A stretch of DNA of 55,645 nt, from positions 1-55,645 of IMG/VR virus record IMGVR_UViG_3300037503_000005; one strand, written 5' to 3'. Source of the DNA: a virus. Position 1 is the first letter of the stretch; each line of letters starts with the position of its first letter. Under the pieces are notes generated by a model. That model saw nothing but the letters and a program-made list of their open reading frames with translations. It was not told the origin of the DNA and ran no database searches. This document shows, piece by piece, positions 29,752 to 37,430 of the stretch. A program made the position numbers and the translations under genes.

Positions 29752-30484
29752 CGATGATCTCCTTGGCGGCTCTCAAATAGTCTACCGTTCCCGATGCCGC
29801 CGGATCGTACTGAGTGATTGGCTTTCGAGCGTTGAAAGCCTCCTTTAGCTTGACGTTCTTATTGATTGGGGAGAGCGTGTACGCCTCGAAATGGTTGCGT
29901 ATCTCTTCGTGAATGTCTCTGGCGATGTTTGTTCTTTCTAAAAACGTTGGGAGAGCGAAGACCTTCAAAGGGTGCTTGAGCTGAGTGATGATCGTGCGAA
30001 GCGTCCGCATCAGGTAGGGAATTGCTTCCCATGATTCGGGCGCGCACTCTATCGGAATCAGCACACTCTGAGAGGCCGCAAAAGCGTTGATATTTGCAAA
30101 GCCTAAGAATGTAGGACAGTCAATCAATGCATAGTCATAGCCTGATAGGTCTTCCAAGGCGCTGGCGAGCCTGTGCTCGCGGTTTAGAGCATTATTGAGG
30201 TCTAAGTCCAAGCTGGCTAATTTGAAGTTGCTAGGGGCTAAAGGAATGCCAGCAGGGGACTTCTGAATGACTTCCGAGAGCGGTTTACCATTCAGGAGGA
30301 CTTCATACATGGTCTCGCCGTCCGTGCCGTACCTGTCCAGAAGGAAGCGGGTAGCTGTGGCCTGGGGGTCTATGTCGAGCACTAAGACTTTACGGCCTTG
30401 GGTTTGGAGCGCAGCGGCCAGATTTACAGCCGTCGTGGTCTTACCTACCCCGCCTTTCTGGTTAGCTATAGCTATGGTCTTCAT
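29684..30484 (-). CDS. parA: ParA partition ATPase
   Basis: 266 residues. Deviant Walker A KGGVGKTTT at the N-terminus, Walker A' VLVLDIDPQA, Walker B YALIDCPTFLG and a C-terminal helical tail. This family segregates low-copy plasmids over the nucleoid with a centromere-binding partner. It overlaps Rep by 68 bases and the HTH gene by four. No full ParB gene is seen; the small HTH protein may take that role. Confidence 0.93.
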   Translation of the reverse strand: MKTIAIANQKGGVGKTTTAVNLAAALQTQGRKVLVLDIDPQATATRFLLDRYGTDGETMYEVLLNGKPLSEVIQKSPAGIPLAPSNFKLASLDLDLNNALNREHRLASALEDLSGYDYALIDCPTFLGFANINAFAASQSVLIPIECAPESWEAIPYLMRTLRTIITQLKHPLKVFALPTFLERTNIARDIHEEIRNHFEAYTLSPINKNVKLKEAFNARKPITQYDPAASGTVDYLRAAKEIIGEHETQKEIRQHQDGRGNSQRN

Positions 30485-30669
30485 GCAGCCTCTTTCTTTG
30501 GTCTGCCGACTTTGCGGTCTTTCAGTTTGTCGAGGTCTGAGCGTTTGATAACCAGGTCGCGCCCGAATCTAGAGGCTGGCAACTGCCCGCGCATAACGAA
30601 CTGGCGGATGCGGGCAGGGGTGACGTTAAGCAAAAGGCCAGCTTCCTTAGTGGTCAGCATCTTGTCCAT
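30481..30669 (-). CDS. Small HTH (excisionase/MerR-like) DNA-binding protein
   Basis: 62 residues from ATG at 30669 (MDKMLTTKEAGLLLN). The helix-turn-helix and wing VTPARIRQFVMRGQLPASRF, GRDLVIKRSDLDKL is the HTH_17 pattern. First gene of the parA operon; a likely autorepressor and perhaps centromere binder. A TTG at 30705 would start upstream of the promoter and is rejected. Confidence 0.85.
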   Translation of the reverse strand: MDKMLTTKEAGLLLNVTPARIRQFVMRGQLPASRFGRDLVIKRSDLDKLKDRKVGRPKKEAA

Positions 30670-30675
30670 AAACTC

Positions 30676-30705
30676 TATATAGCAGGGAAGGGAACTGTAA
30701 CGCAA
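30676..30705 (-). promoter_or_regulatory. Promoter of the HTH-parA-rep operon
   Basis: Reading left: TTGCGT (30705-30700), 18-base spacer, TATATA (30681-30676), seven bases before the ATG, so the leader is very short. The -35 overlaps the first GTAACGCA repeat. Confidence 0.65.
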
Positions 30706-30738
30706 GAGAAAATATAAGGATTGAAATAGAGTAACGCA
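30697..30738. repeat. GTAACGCA direct repeats in divergent promoters
   Basis: GTAACGCA at 30697-30704 and 30731-30738, 34 bp apart. One covers the -35 of the leftward promoter, the other the spacer of the rightward promoter. Probable operator or centromere for the HTH protein/ParA. Confidence 0.5.
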
Positions 30739-30749
30739 TGGGTTATAAT
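30721..30749 (+). promoter_or_regulatory. Strong promoter for the rightward accessory block
   Basis: TTGAAA (30721-30726), 17-base spacer, TATAAT (30744-30749): near-consensus sigma70 promoter about 20 bases before the DUF488 gene's ribosome-binding site. Confidence 0.85.
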
Positions 30750-30769
30750 TAAGAGTGGAGGCTCAATCA

Positions 30770-31183
30770 ATGATCTACACCACAGGCTACACAGGAAAGA
30801 AGCCCGAAGATTTGAAGCGGCTCGTAGAAAGACTTGGTGCTCGCCTGCTTGATATTCGCTACTCTGCTAATTCAAGAGTACCACATTGGAGACAGAAGGC
30901 ATTGGCTGAACTCGTCGGGGATGCTTATTACAACCTGATAGTTTTTGGAAACAGAGCCTATCAAGAAGGCCGGATTGAAATAGTCAACTTCGCCTCCGGC
31001 GAAAACTGGCTATTCTTTCATCTGAAAGACCATCCCGAACAGCCATTGATTCTCATGTGTGCCTGCAAAGATTACGAGACTTGCCACCGGAAAGTGGTAG
31101 CTGATGGCTTGCGTGAGCGTGGGTATGAAGTCGAAGAGTTGGCGACGTGGGATGCCGAGTTGCCACTTTTGGAAAATGTGTGA
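30770..31183 (+). CDS. DUF488 family protein
   Basis: 137 residues from ATG at 30770 with GGAGG eight bases upstream. Family hallmarks: TTGYTGKKPEDLKRLVERLG, LLDIRYSANSR and the C-terminal CACKDYETCHRKVVADGL. DUF488 proteins are widespread in bacteria and phages with no agreed function; the Cys/His motif suggests metal binding or catalysis. First gene behind a strong promoter next to the partition module. Confidence 0.88.
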   Translation: MIYTTGYTGKKPEDLKRLVERLGARLLDIRYSANSRVPHWRQKALAELVGDAYYNLIVFGNRAYQEGRIEIVNFASGENWLFFHLKDHPEQPLILMCACKDYETCHRKVVADGLRERGYEVEELATWDAELPLLENV

Positions 31184-31237
31184 AGAGGCTCAATAAGGCT
31201 TTTGAAGATGAGTAGCAGGAATGGAGGAACAAATAAG

Positions 31238-31420
31238 ATGGACGATAAGAAGCAACCCAAGAAACTCGACCCGAACGGCAGACAGTACAAGGGGGAAGAG
31301 GCTGAGCTTGCCTTTAGCTACTGTCCGACAATATACCCATGCGTAGAGTGCGGGCATCCTGTTATCAAAGGCTATTGCTGTACGACCTGTGGATGCGTTA
31401 ATCCAAGCGGAGCGAAGTAA
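31238..31420 (+). CDS. Small zinc-ribbon protein
   Basis: 60 residues from ATG at 31238 (GGAGG nine bases upstream). CVECGHPVIKGYCCTTCGC forms a compact zinc ribbon. TAATG overlap with the next gene. Confidence 0.62.
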   Translation: MDDKKQPKKLDPNGRQYKGEEAELAFSYCPTIYPCVECGHPVIKGYCCTTCGCVNPSGAK

Positions 31421-31632
31421 TGACCACAGAAATCAAACAATACCTCCGCCCTGAAGTCCTAGAGCGCTTGGAACTGAAGTTTGAGCGCCTACGAGTACGA
31501 ACGGCCATGAAGAAGGCTCTAAGGTCTCTACGGGGCGAGAATCTATCAAATACAGGTAGGCTGTGCAGAGTGTGGGACGCTCCGGTTATTGAGCCTCAGC
31601 CTGGAGAGATCGAAAGGAGATTGTACGGATGA
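31420..31632 (+). CDS. Small basic protein, full-length paralogue of the 25198 peptide
   Basis: 70 residues. Its first 20 residues match the truncated peptide at 25198; the rest is basic (FERLRVRTAMKKALRSLRG). Coupled upstream and downstream by overlaps. Unknown. Confidence 0.58.
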   Translation: MTTEIKQYLRPEVLERLELKFERLRVRTAMKKALRSLRGENLSNTGRLCRVWDAPVIEPQPGEIERRLYG

Positions 31633-31889
31633 AACCGGAATGGAAAACGCTTGCATTAGGAACTAAGAAAGATACAACCGGACTCGCCCTGCCTCTCGTC
31701 CATCTTAAAGTATGGCGTGAGAACGGTTGGAACTTCAGCGTTAGCGATAGAGGGGTATATAAGAAGCTCAAGACAGGTGAAGCCTTGACAAGCGAGAGCG
31801 TAACCAGACAAATGGCTCTCCTTGCTGCTATTGATTTACTTGACGAACAGAGGGAATTATTGCGGCCAATGATTAGAGCAGATAAGTAG
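31629..31889 (+). CDS. Hypothetical protein
   Basis: 86 residues: beta-rich first half (LPLVHLKVWRENGWNFSVSD) and a helical end (QMALLAAIDLLDEQRELL). ATGA-type overlap upstream. Unknown. Confidence 0.58.
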   Translation: MKPEWKTLALGTKKDTTGLALPLVHLKVWRENGWNFSVSDRGVYKKLKTGEALTSESVTRQMALLAAIDLLDEQRELLRPMIRADK

Positions 31890-31927
31890 CAACGTCTTTG
31901 CCGTCCTGTATTGCAGGTGTGGCGTAT

Positions 31928-31952
31928 GGGTTGTATATGGCTGTGAGGTGAA
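31928..31952 (+). repeat. Duplicated leader element, copy 2
   Basis: 24 of 25 bases match 25798-25822. Here it precedes the paralogue of the 26143 gene and not of the 25825 gene. Confidence 0.7.
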
Positions 31953-31955
31953 CAG

Positions 31956-32141
31956 ATGAAACGGTTCTGGCGACAACATCTCAGGAAATACTTTCGCTGT
32001 ATAAGCATGTTTCTCTCTATCGTATGGCGTCCAGCATATCCACCACCGGATGCCACATGGTTTGAGTCTCACTGGGAATATGCTCTTGATATTAAAACAG
32101 CATGGGAAGTGTCGGCAGACCTGTGGCTTGATAGGTTCTAA
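31956..32141 (+). CDS. Small protein, paralogue of 26143 gene (copy 2)
   Basis: 61 residues (MKRFWRQHLRKYFRC start). Roughly 80% identical to the protein at 26143, so a recent duplication kept intact, implying use. Unknown function. Confidence 0.65.
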   Translation: MKRFWRQHLRKYFRCISMFLSIVWRPAYPPPDATWFESHWEYALDIKTAWEVSADLWLDRF

Positions 32142-32188
32142 GTCGGGCTGTCGCGCTCATAGGGCGCACGCAGGTTGAAAGGTTAAAG

Positions 32189-32671
32189 ATGCCAATTCTA
32201 AATTACACGACAAGCATTGAAGCGATAAAGACGGCTGGCGAGATTCAGGGAATTCTAGCCATGAAAGGCGCTCGCCAGATTTCCATTGACTACGACACGG
32301 ACGGCTCAGGCTTGCCAATCAGCATTAGCTTTATGATTCTGCTGTTTGAGCAGCCCGTCTACTTCCGCCTTCCTATCAATGTGGATGGGGTCTTTGAATC
32401 AATGACGAAGTACGGCAGTAAAGTCCCGCCGCGACTTCAGACAAGAGAGCAGGCGCAGCGTGTTGCATGGCGCATCCTTAAAGATTGGGTTGAGGCTCAA
32501 ATGGCTTTAGTCGAAGCGAAGCAGGCGCAGATAGCGGAGGTCTTTCTATCTTACGCTGTGGACAATTCGGGGCGAACATTCTTTGAAGTCTTTGCTGAAT
32601 CAAAGCAGAAGTTATTGACGGCTGGCGAGCCACAAGCAGAGGTTATTTCTATTGATAGAAAGCAAGCGTGA
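32189..32671 (+). CDS. Conserved phage hypothetical protein
   Basis: 160 residues. The order MPILNYTTSI, GARQISIDYD, AWRILKDWVEAQMALVEAKQ, EVFLSYAVDNSGRTFFEVF matches a family I recall from many phages; its function is not established. Likely early/regulatory. Confidence 0.75.
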   Translation: MPILNYTTSIEAIKTAGEIQGILAMKGARQISIDYDTDGSGLPISISFMILLFEQPVYFRLPINVDGVFESMTKYGSKVPPRLQTREQAQRVAWRILKDWVEAQMALVEAKQAQIAEVFLSYAVDNSGRTFFEVFAESKQKLLTAGEPQAEVISIDRKQA

Positions 32672-32749
32672 GTCTGGCGGGCGTGAGTCCCGGTTTGTAT
32701 GTGAAGGGTGTGGATTATAATTCAGTACCGAAAGGGAATAAGGCGAGCT

Positions 32750-32959
32750 ATGGACGAAAAGACAAGGGAACTAATGGAAGCTGGTAGCGATTGTCTTGAA
32801 GCCGCAGTAAAACTATTAGACGCGCTTCGCAAGATTGCACTAGCAGATGTCACTTCACCCGAAGCCAAACGACTACAAGCTATCGCTAAGGATGCCATTG
32901 AAAGCGCGAATGATATTGTAACTTTGGGCGAGAGGTTGCTGATAGCAGAGAATGAATAG
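32750..32959 (+). CDS. Small helical protein
   Basis: 69 residues from ATG at 32750, acidic helical (LEAAVKLLDALRKIALADV). A TATAAT at 32716-32721 stands upstream with a poor -35 (TTGTAT, 15 bases away), a possible own promoter. Confidence 0.55.
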   Translation: MDEKTRELMEAGSDCLEAAVKLLDALRKIALADVTSPEAKRLQAIAKDAIESANDIVTLGERLLIAENE

Positions 32960-33097
32960 CCTTCAGCGTGAATCTGTAAAATAAAGTCGAATCTTCCCTC
33001 GCGCTGAATGGGGGTTTGAGGGATTACCGACGGGGCGCGTGGTGGTGGGACGCTATCGCGCTATAATGGTGAGAGAACGGAGAGAATGAATAAATAA

Positions 33098-33331
33098 ATG
33101 AGGTGGCGCACACTACACAGACGTAAGAGGCGAGCAAGCAAGCCGCTTGACTGGTGCACACTGGCAGATCATTTCGACAAGGTTTCAAAGGCCGCATTTG
33201 AGACCGCACCTAGATTGGTAAAGTTGGCGCAGAGTTTCAGGGAAGTCGTACAGGTAATAGCGCAAATGGCTGCTACTGCCACAATCGCTGAAGTAGCGCG
33301 TGAGATAGCAAACAGGCAAGCGGTCAAATAA
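33098..33331 (+). CDS. Basic helical protein
   Basis: 77 residues, start MRWRTLHRRKRRASK very basic, then amphipathic helices (VVQVIAQMAATATIAEVARE). A TATAAT at 33062-33067 stands upstream without a clear -35. Unknown. Confidence 0.5.
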   Translation: MRWRTLHRRKRRASKPLDWCTLADHFDKVSKAAFETAPRLVKLAQSFREVVQVIAQMAATATIAEVAREIANRQAVK

Positions 33332-33378
33332 AGAGCGGGAGCGGGTGTGGTTCTTTATATGTATACAGAGAGGGGCAA

Positions 33379-33735
33379 ATGACTAACGAAGAAATAAAAC
33401 AAATTGAAGTTGAGGAAATAATTCAGCGCAAGAAAGCCGAAGAAATAGAAATTGACGCTCGGAAATTAGCCGAATCCGCCCACACATACGGCGTAGACTA
33501 TGCAGCCCCAACGATTGCCTATGTGATACGCTCCTTTCTCAAGCAAGCCTATGATGAGGCGATAAAGGCGCAGTGCTATTTCTGCCGCGAAGGGTATGCG
33601 GTTGTCCCCGACGAAATAGACCGACCCGCCCACAGTGTTGAGCGAATGGAAGGCAGCGGTGAATACATATTTGTCGAATGTGCCTCATCTGAGATACATG
33701 CCCTGAAAGATGCGCTTGAGGCAGTGTCTCAATAA
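33379..33735 (+). CDS. Hypothetical protein
   Basis: 118 residues. Charged helical N-terminus (IKQIEVEEIIQRKKAEEIE), then YFCREG and a beta-rich end. GAGGGGC precedes the ATG. Unknown. Confidence 0.6.
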   Translation: MTNEEIKQIEVEEIIQRKKAEEIEIDARKLAESAHTYGVDYAAPTIAYVIRSFLKQAYDEAIKAQCYFCREGYAVVPDEIDRPAHSVERMEGSGEYIFVECASSEIHALKDALEAVSQ

Positions 33736-33763
33736 GTCTCATTAATTATTTCGCGCCTATACG

Positions 33764-33792
33764 TTGAAAGGCCGCTTTAAAGTGATTAGAAT
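33764..33792 (+). promoter_or_regulatory. Promoter before the 33801 gene
   Basis: TTGAAA, 17-base spacer, TAGAAT. A related sequence (GTGATTAAAATA) precedes the gene at 34087, suggesting individually promoted small genes here. Confidence 0.6.
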
Positions 33793-33800
33793 AGCCAGCC

Positions 33801-34046
33801 ATGGAAACGCTGACTGATTTAGTTCCCGCCACTTCAAAAAGTGATGCTGATTTGATAATAAAAGCCGGACTAGGAATTGAAATGCTTCGACTTCTCTGCG
33901 CTGCCTTAGAAGATTACTCACTCAAGCTGGCCGAGGAATACGAGCGCGACGCCCTTGGTGTGGATAGGTTTTGCACCGCCGTCCTGATAACCAAGGCTGC
34001 GCACCTCAGGGAGCGCGCAAAGCAGTTCGGTTCCGTGAAGGTCTGA
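33801..34046 (+). CDS. Small helical protein
   Basis: 81 residues, all-helical pattern (LGIEMLRLLCAALEDYSLKLAEE). Own promoter at 33764, with little leader and no clear ribosome-binding site. Unknown. Confidence 0.55.
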   Translation: METLTDLVPATSKSDADLIIKAGLGIEMLRLLCAALEDYSLKLAEEYERDALGVDRFCTAVLITKAAHLRERAKQFGSVKV

Positions 34047-34086
34047 GCCTTTCATCTTCTCCCTCAGTGTGATTAAAATACTGGCT

Positions 34087-34197
34087 ATGAGGCGGCATAC
34101 GCGAAAGAGAACCAGGCAGGCGCTACTGCTTTTGACCGTCCTAGCTATCTTCGCCTTCGCACTCAAACAGTTTATTGATTCGGTCTTTATTAAGTGA
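34087..34197 (+). CDS. Single-span membrane peptide
   Basis: 36 residues: basic MRRHTRKRTRQ, then a hydrophobic helix (ALLLLTVLAIFAFAL) and a short tail. Stop overlaps the next start (TGATG). Could be a small membrane exclusion or toxin-like peptide; position alone cannot tell. Confidence 0.5.
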   Translation: MRRHTRKRTRQALLLLTVLAIFAFALKQFIDSVFIK

Positions 34198-34493
34198 TGA
34201 AAGCCAAACATATTCAAAAAGCAGTTAATGAAGGCCGGGTTAAGTTCGTCAGAGACGACGAAGGCAATCTTAAAATCTTCAACGCTCAATTTCCGCACCT
34301 GACGGAATATGACGGAAACGACCCCACGCACAAACCGAGCATCATTGCGGAAATAATCACGCGATTGGGCGATACGGCTGCCATCATCAGTTGTACGATA
34401 GAAGAGGCGCGTGCGGCGGACGCCGAGAAGCGTTTTGAGGCTAAGGCACGGGATGCAGCGGTTCGCATGTTGAAACGCCAGCACGGGCTTTGA
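34197..34493 (+). CDS. Hypothetical protein
   Basis: 98 residues from ATG at 34197, coupled to the membrane peptide. Mixed fold with a helical, charged end (AEKRFEAKARDAAVRMLKR). It ends directly against the convergent gene at 34494. Confidence 0.58.
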   Translation: MKAKHIQKAVNEGRVKFVRDDEGNLKIFNAQFPHLTEYDGNDPTHKPSIIAEIITRLGDTAAIISCTIEEARAADAEKRFEAKARDAAVRMLKRQHGL

Positions 34494-34697
34494 TTAGACT
34501 GCGTCATCGGCTTCCTTCGTTGTCTCAATAACTTCTATATCGTGCGTGTTATGCTTTGCGGCAAAACCCTCTGACATCTGATTACTGCCGCCAAGGCACT
34601 CGGCCAGACGGCAGTCGTGACACTCGGCGTCATAGTGAACCGGCAAGTTGTCAGCGTCCTTTACATGATCGTAGTTGAGTTTGAATGGCTCGCTCAT
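34494..34697 (-). CDS. Small Cys-containing protein, last gene of late operon
   Basis: 67 residues from ATG at 34697 (ATGA overlap with the upstream stop). Contains AECHDCRLAEC, a possible metal site. Unknown. Confidence 0.58.
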   Translation of the reverse strand: MSEPFKLNYDHVKDADNLPVHYDAECHDCRLAECLGGSNQMSEGFAAKHNTHDIEVIETTKEADDAV

Positions 34698-34951
34698 TTT
34701 TTGTCTCCGTTCTGAGGTGGACGCAGGACGAACTCCCAAGCGACGGTATCAAGCGCATAGTCCTTGATAAAGTCGGCAGGGCTCATTTCAACCCGCTCCG
34801 CGACCGCAGCGAATAGAGCCTGCGTGTCCTGCTCAATCACAGCTTGCGCACGCTCAATCTCCCCCTTGCGCGCGACGATAAACCGGAAAGCCAGCGCTTC
34901 CGGCGTGTTGAGCTTAATGTTTGTTGTTGGCTTTGCTTCTGCTTTTTTCAT
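34694..34951 (-). CDS. Hypothetical protein after tail fibre
   Basis: 85 residues, helical (AFRFIVARKGEIERAQAVIEQ). Follows the fibre gene by ten bases; might be a fibre chaperone, as genes in this position often are, but no signature is seen. Confidence 0.58.
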   Translation of the reverse strand: MKKAEAKPTTNIKLNTPEALAFRFIVARKGEIERAQAVIEQDTQALFAAVAERVEMSPADFIKDYALDTVAWEFVLRPPQNGDKK

Positions 34952-34961
34952 CAGTACCTTT

Positions 34962-37430
34962 CTACGCTAGTGCTCCGATATTCCTGAGCGCCTTGACCAC
35001 CTGTTTCATCGTATAACCGTCAAACGTCGAAGCGTCATTAACAGCCGTCCCCGTGTTAGCTACGAAGGTAGCAGCCGCCACGCCAGTTGTGGGTTGCACT
35101 ATCGGCGTGGCGTTCCACAGTGACAGCTTTTGGCTGGTCGCTGTTCCGATCTTCGTGCCCGTCGAAGTGCCCACAACGAAGTGAACACCTTCACCGAATT
35201 GCATCACTCCGCTAATGAAGTTGAACCCGACGAACCCGCTTTGCGTCCCGTCGAAATCAAGGTAGCCAGTGCCGCTGTTTCTACCGATCTTGTAGCAATA
35301 GGGCGCGCCGACCCCGATGCGTAAGTAGTCGCCCGATGCCCCGTTGTAGATTTCAAGCGCAGCGCCGGGGTTGTTCGTATTGATGCCCGTATACCCGCTC
35401 GTGAGAATAGTCAGCCTCTCAGTGCTCTCGTTGATGAACGCGAGGCGGCTATTCGGGGCGTCATTCCCGCCACGGTTGTCTATGTACCAGTTTGAGGCGA
35501 CGCTTGCGACCGTCCCCCTGAGCTGAATGCCCGCGACTCCATTGGCATGTGTGGAGGCAAAGAGCAGGCGGGAGGAGGAGGCCGACGAATAGACCTCCAG
35601 GGGCGATACTCCGGCATTGGCAGCGCCCAGACCGAGGGCGGTAAATTGTGGCGTGCTGCCCGTACCTAAGCCCAGAATCGTTTTGACGGTTGACGCACTC
35701 AGGTCTTCAGGGTCTCCGGTTCCGGCTGTATTCCTGCCCTTCAGGGTCTGCGTCGCCATGTTCGCGGCCTTGGCGTTCGACACGGCATCATTATCAATGT
35801 CGGCTGTGGCCGCCGTATTCTTAGTTGCCAACGCCCCAAGACCACTGATAGCAGCAGGACTAAGCAGCCCTCCTCCGGCTGCGCTCTGGTGGTTATGCGT
35901 GGCGAATGAGAAGTCTGACGTGACCAGATAGTGAATGTAAGCTGCGCCATATTCACGACCCGACGCACCGAGGCTGAGGGTGTTATTTACCGCCGGAATG
36001 ATCGGCCCGTCAAAATCGTAATACACAGCCCCTATCTGTGTTCCCCGAAACTTGCAATGGCCGGAGGTGTCATCACGATCAACTGAATACTGGTAATCGG
36101 GGTTGAAGCCCCAGATGATGGTCTGTTCCAGAGTCGTGTTGTTTGGGCTGTAGACGATCAACCCGGCTTCAGGCGTCCCTAAAGGCTTGCTGCCTACCAG
36201 AAGTCGTCTAGGGACGCGGACGGGAGGAGAGTCGGAATCCTCATAGCCGACAATGATTTCGTCGCTGCCGTTTAAGCCGAGCATACGTACGACGGACGAT
36301 CCGCTCTGGCTGAGCGCAGAGTAGAATGTTTCGTTAGGTATGACTACTCTTCGTTCGGGAAAGCTTAAAAAGTCAGGGTTGGTGATGCCGACACCGAAAC
36401 AGCCATTAAGGTATCCGTATCCGTCCACGGCACTGACCAGAAACATTCTTTGCCCTGCGTAGCCTGGTTCTAATGATCCTGTCTCCCCGAACCCCCAGTA
36501 ATCGCCCGCCCAGAGCCACAATCCCTGCTCGGCATTGTCCCGTCTTATTTGAAAATATGACACGCGGCGCACAGTGCCATCTTCCGCGATGATTTCACGG
36601 TTGCTCTCCATGTAGTGGACGCCGCTCAGAGGATAGTCGGATTCGATGGTCTGATGAAATGCAGCGTCCAATGGGTCTATTCTGTTCCCCTGATAATAGT
36701 TATAACCAATCTCTAAGACGCTATCGCCCGAACCCTGATTTGAGACGCCGATTGAAAAGTCGCTGACGAGAGACGCTAAGCGAATGCTGCCGTCCGGCGC
36801 TCCCGCAAGGCCAATCTGCAACAGGTCGGAGAGAAAGAGGCTGGCGAGCGCGGCGCTTGATGCGGAGTCAAGCCTGTCCCCATTCAAAGAATTAACCGGA
36901 ACCCAGTCGGAGAGTATTGCGCGCCTGAATTCCACATCGTCGGCATACCACGTCCCACCTGACGAGCCTGACACCCGAACTGCCACCTGTGCATAGACCG
37001 TGTTAGCGGGGGCTGTTAAGACGCCTTTAGATTGTGTGTATGAACCTGGTGCTACTGAATTACCGTCAGAAGTGGAGATAAGGGTTTTATTGACATCCAA
37101 CCAGCGCAGGCGCACGCCGGCGCGCGGCGTGGTTCCGATCACACTTATGCCCTTGAAGTATGCCGAGGCGTAAAACCTATCACCTGGGCGGCAGTCAACT
37201 AAGTTGAGATTATTGAACGTGTAAATTGCGGCTTCGACTGTGGGCAGGCATTTAGCCGCGTAGGTTCCTGTCTGAGGGTTGGAGGCGACGACAGACCATT
37301 GGGCATCACCCGACCACGAGGGGCTATTCACATCTTCATTCTCAAACCCTGGATTCTGAGCAAGGTTCGAGTAGTCCGTGTGCTGGACATCTGTATCACC
37401 TATGAGCGGAATGTCTATTGGTGTCGGCAT
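34962..37430 (-). CDS. Tail fibre / receptor-binding protein
   Basis: 822 residues. Residues about 20-170 form a carbohydrate-binding jelly-roll-like domain (NLAQNPGFENEDVN start, GTWYADDVEF end). The middle is beta-repetitive, about residues 515-590 are an Ala/Asp/Asn-rich trimeric-fibre stretch, and the end carries TFDGYTMKQVVKALRNIGAL, a closing motif common in phage fibres. Likely host recognition. TAATG overlap with the upstream tail gene. Confidence 0.8.
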   Translation of the reverse strand: MPTPIDIPLIGDTDVQHTDYSNLAQNPGFENEDVNSPSWSGDAQWSVVASNPQTGTYAAKCLPTVEAAIYTFNNLNLVDCRPGDRFYASAYFKGISVIGTTPRAGVRLRWLDVNKTLISTSDGNSVAPGSYTQSKGVLTAPANTVYAQVAVRVSGSSGGTWYADDVEFRRAILSDWVPVNSLNGDRLDSASSAALASLFLSDLLQIGLAGAPDGSIRLASLVSDFSIGVSNQGSGDSVLEIGYNYYQGNRIDPLDAAFHQTIESDYPLSGVHYMESNREIIAEDGTVRRVSYFQIRRDNAEQGLWLWAGDYWGFGETGSLEPGYAGQRMFLVSAVDGYGYLNGCFGVGITNPDFLSFPERRVVIPNETFYSALSQSGSSVVRMLGLNGSDEIIVGYEDSDSPPVRVPRRLLVGSKPLGTPEAGLIVYSPNNTTLEQTIIWGFNPDYQYSVDRDDTSGHCKFRGTQIGAVYYDFDGPIIPAVNNTLSLGASGREYGAAYIHYLVTSDFSFATHNHQSAAGGGLLSPAAISGLGALATKNTAATADIDNDAVSNAKAANMATQTLKGRNTAGTGDPEDLSASTVKTILGLGTGSTPQFTALGLGAANAGVSPLEVYSSASSSRLLFASTHANGVAGIQLRGTVASVASNWYIDNRGGNDAPNSRLAFINESTERLTILTSGYTGINTNNPGAALEIYNGASGDYLRIGVGAPYCYKIGRNSGTGYLDFDGTQSGFVGFNFISGVMQFGEGVHFVVGTSTGTKIGTATSQKLSLWNATPIVQPTTGVAAATFVANTGTAVNDASTFDGYTMKQVVKALRNIGALA

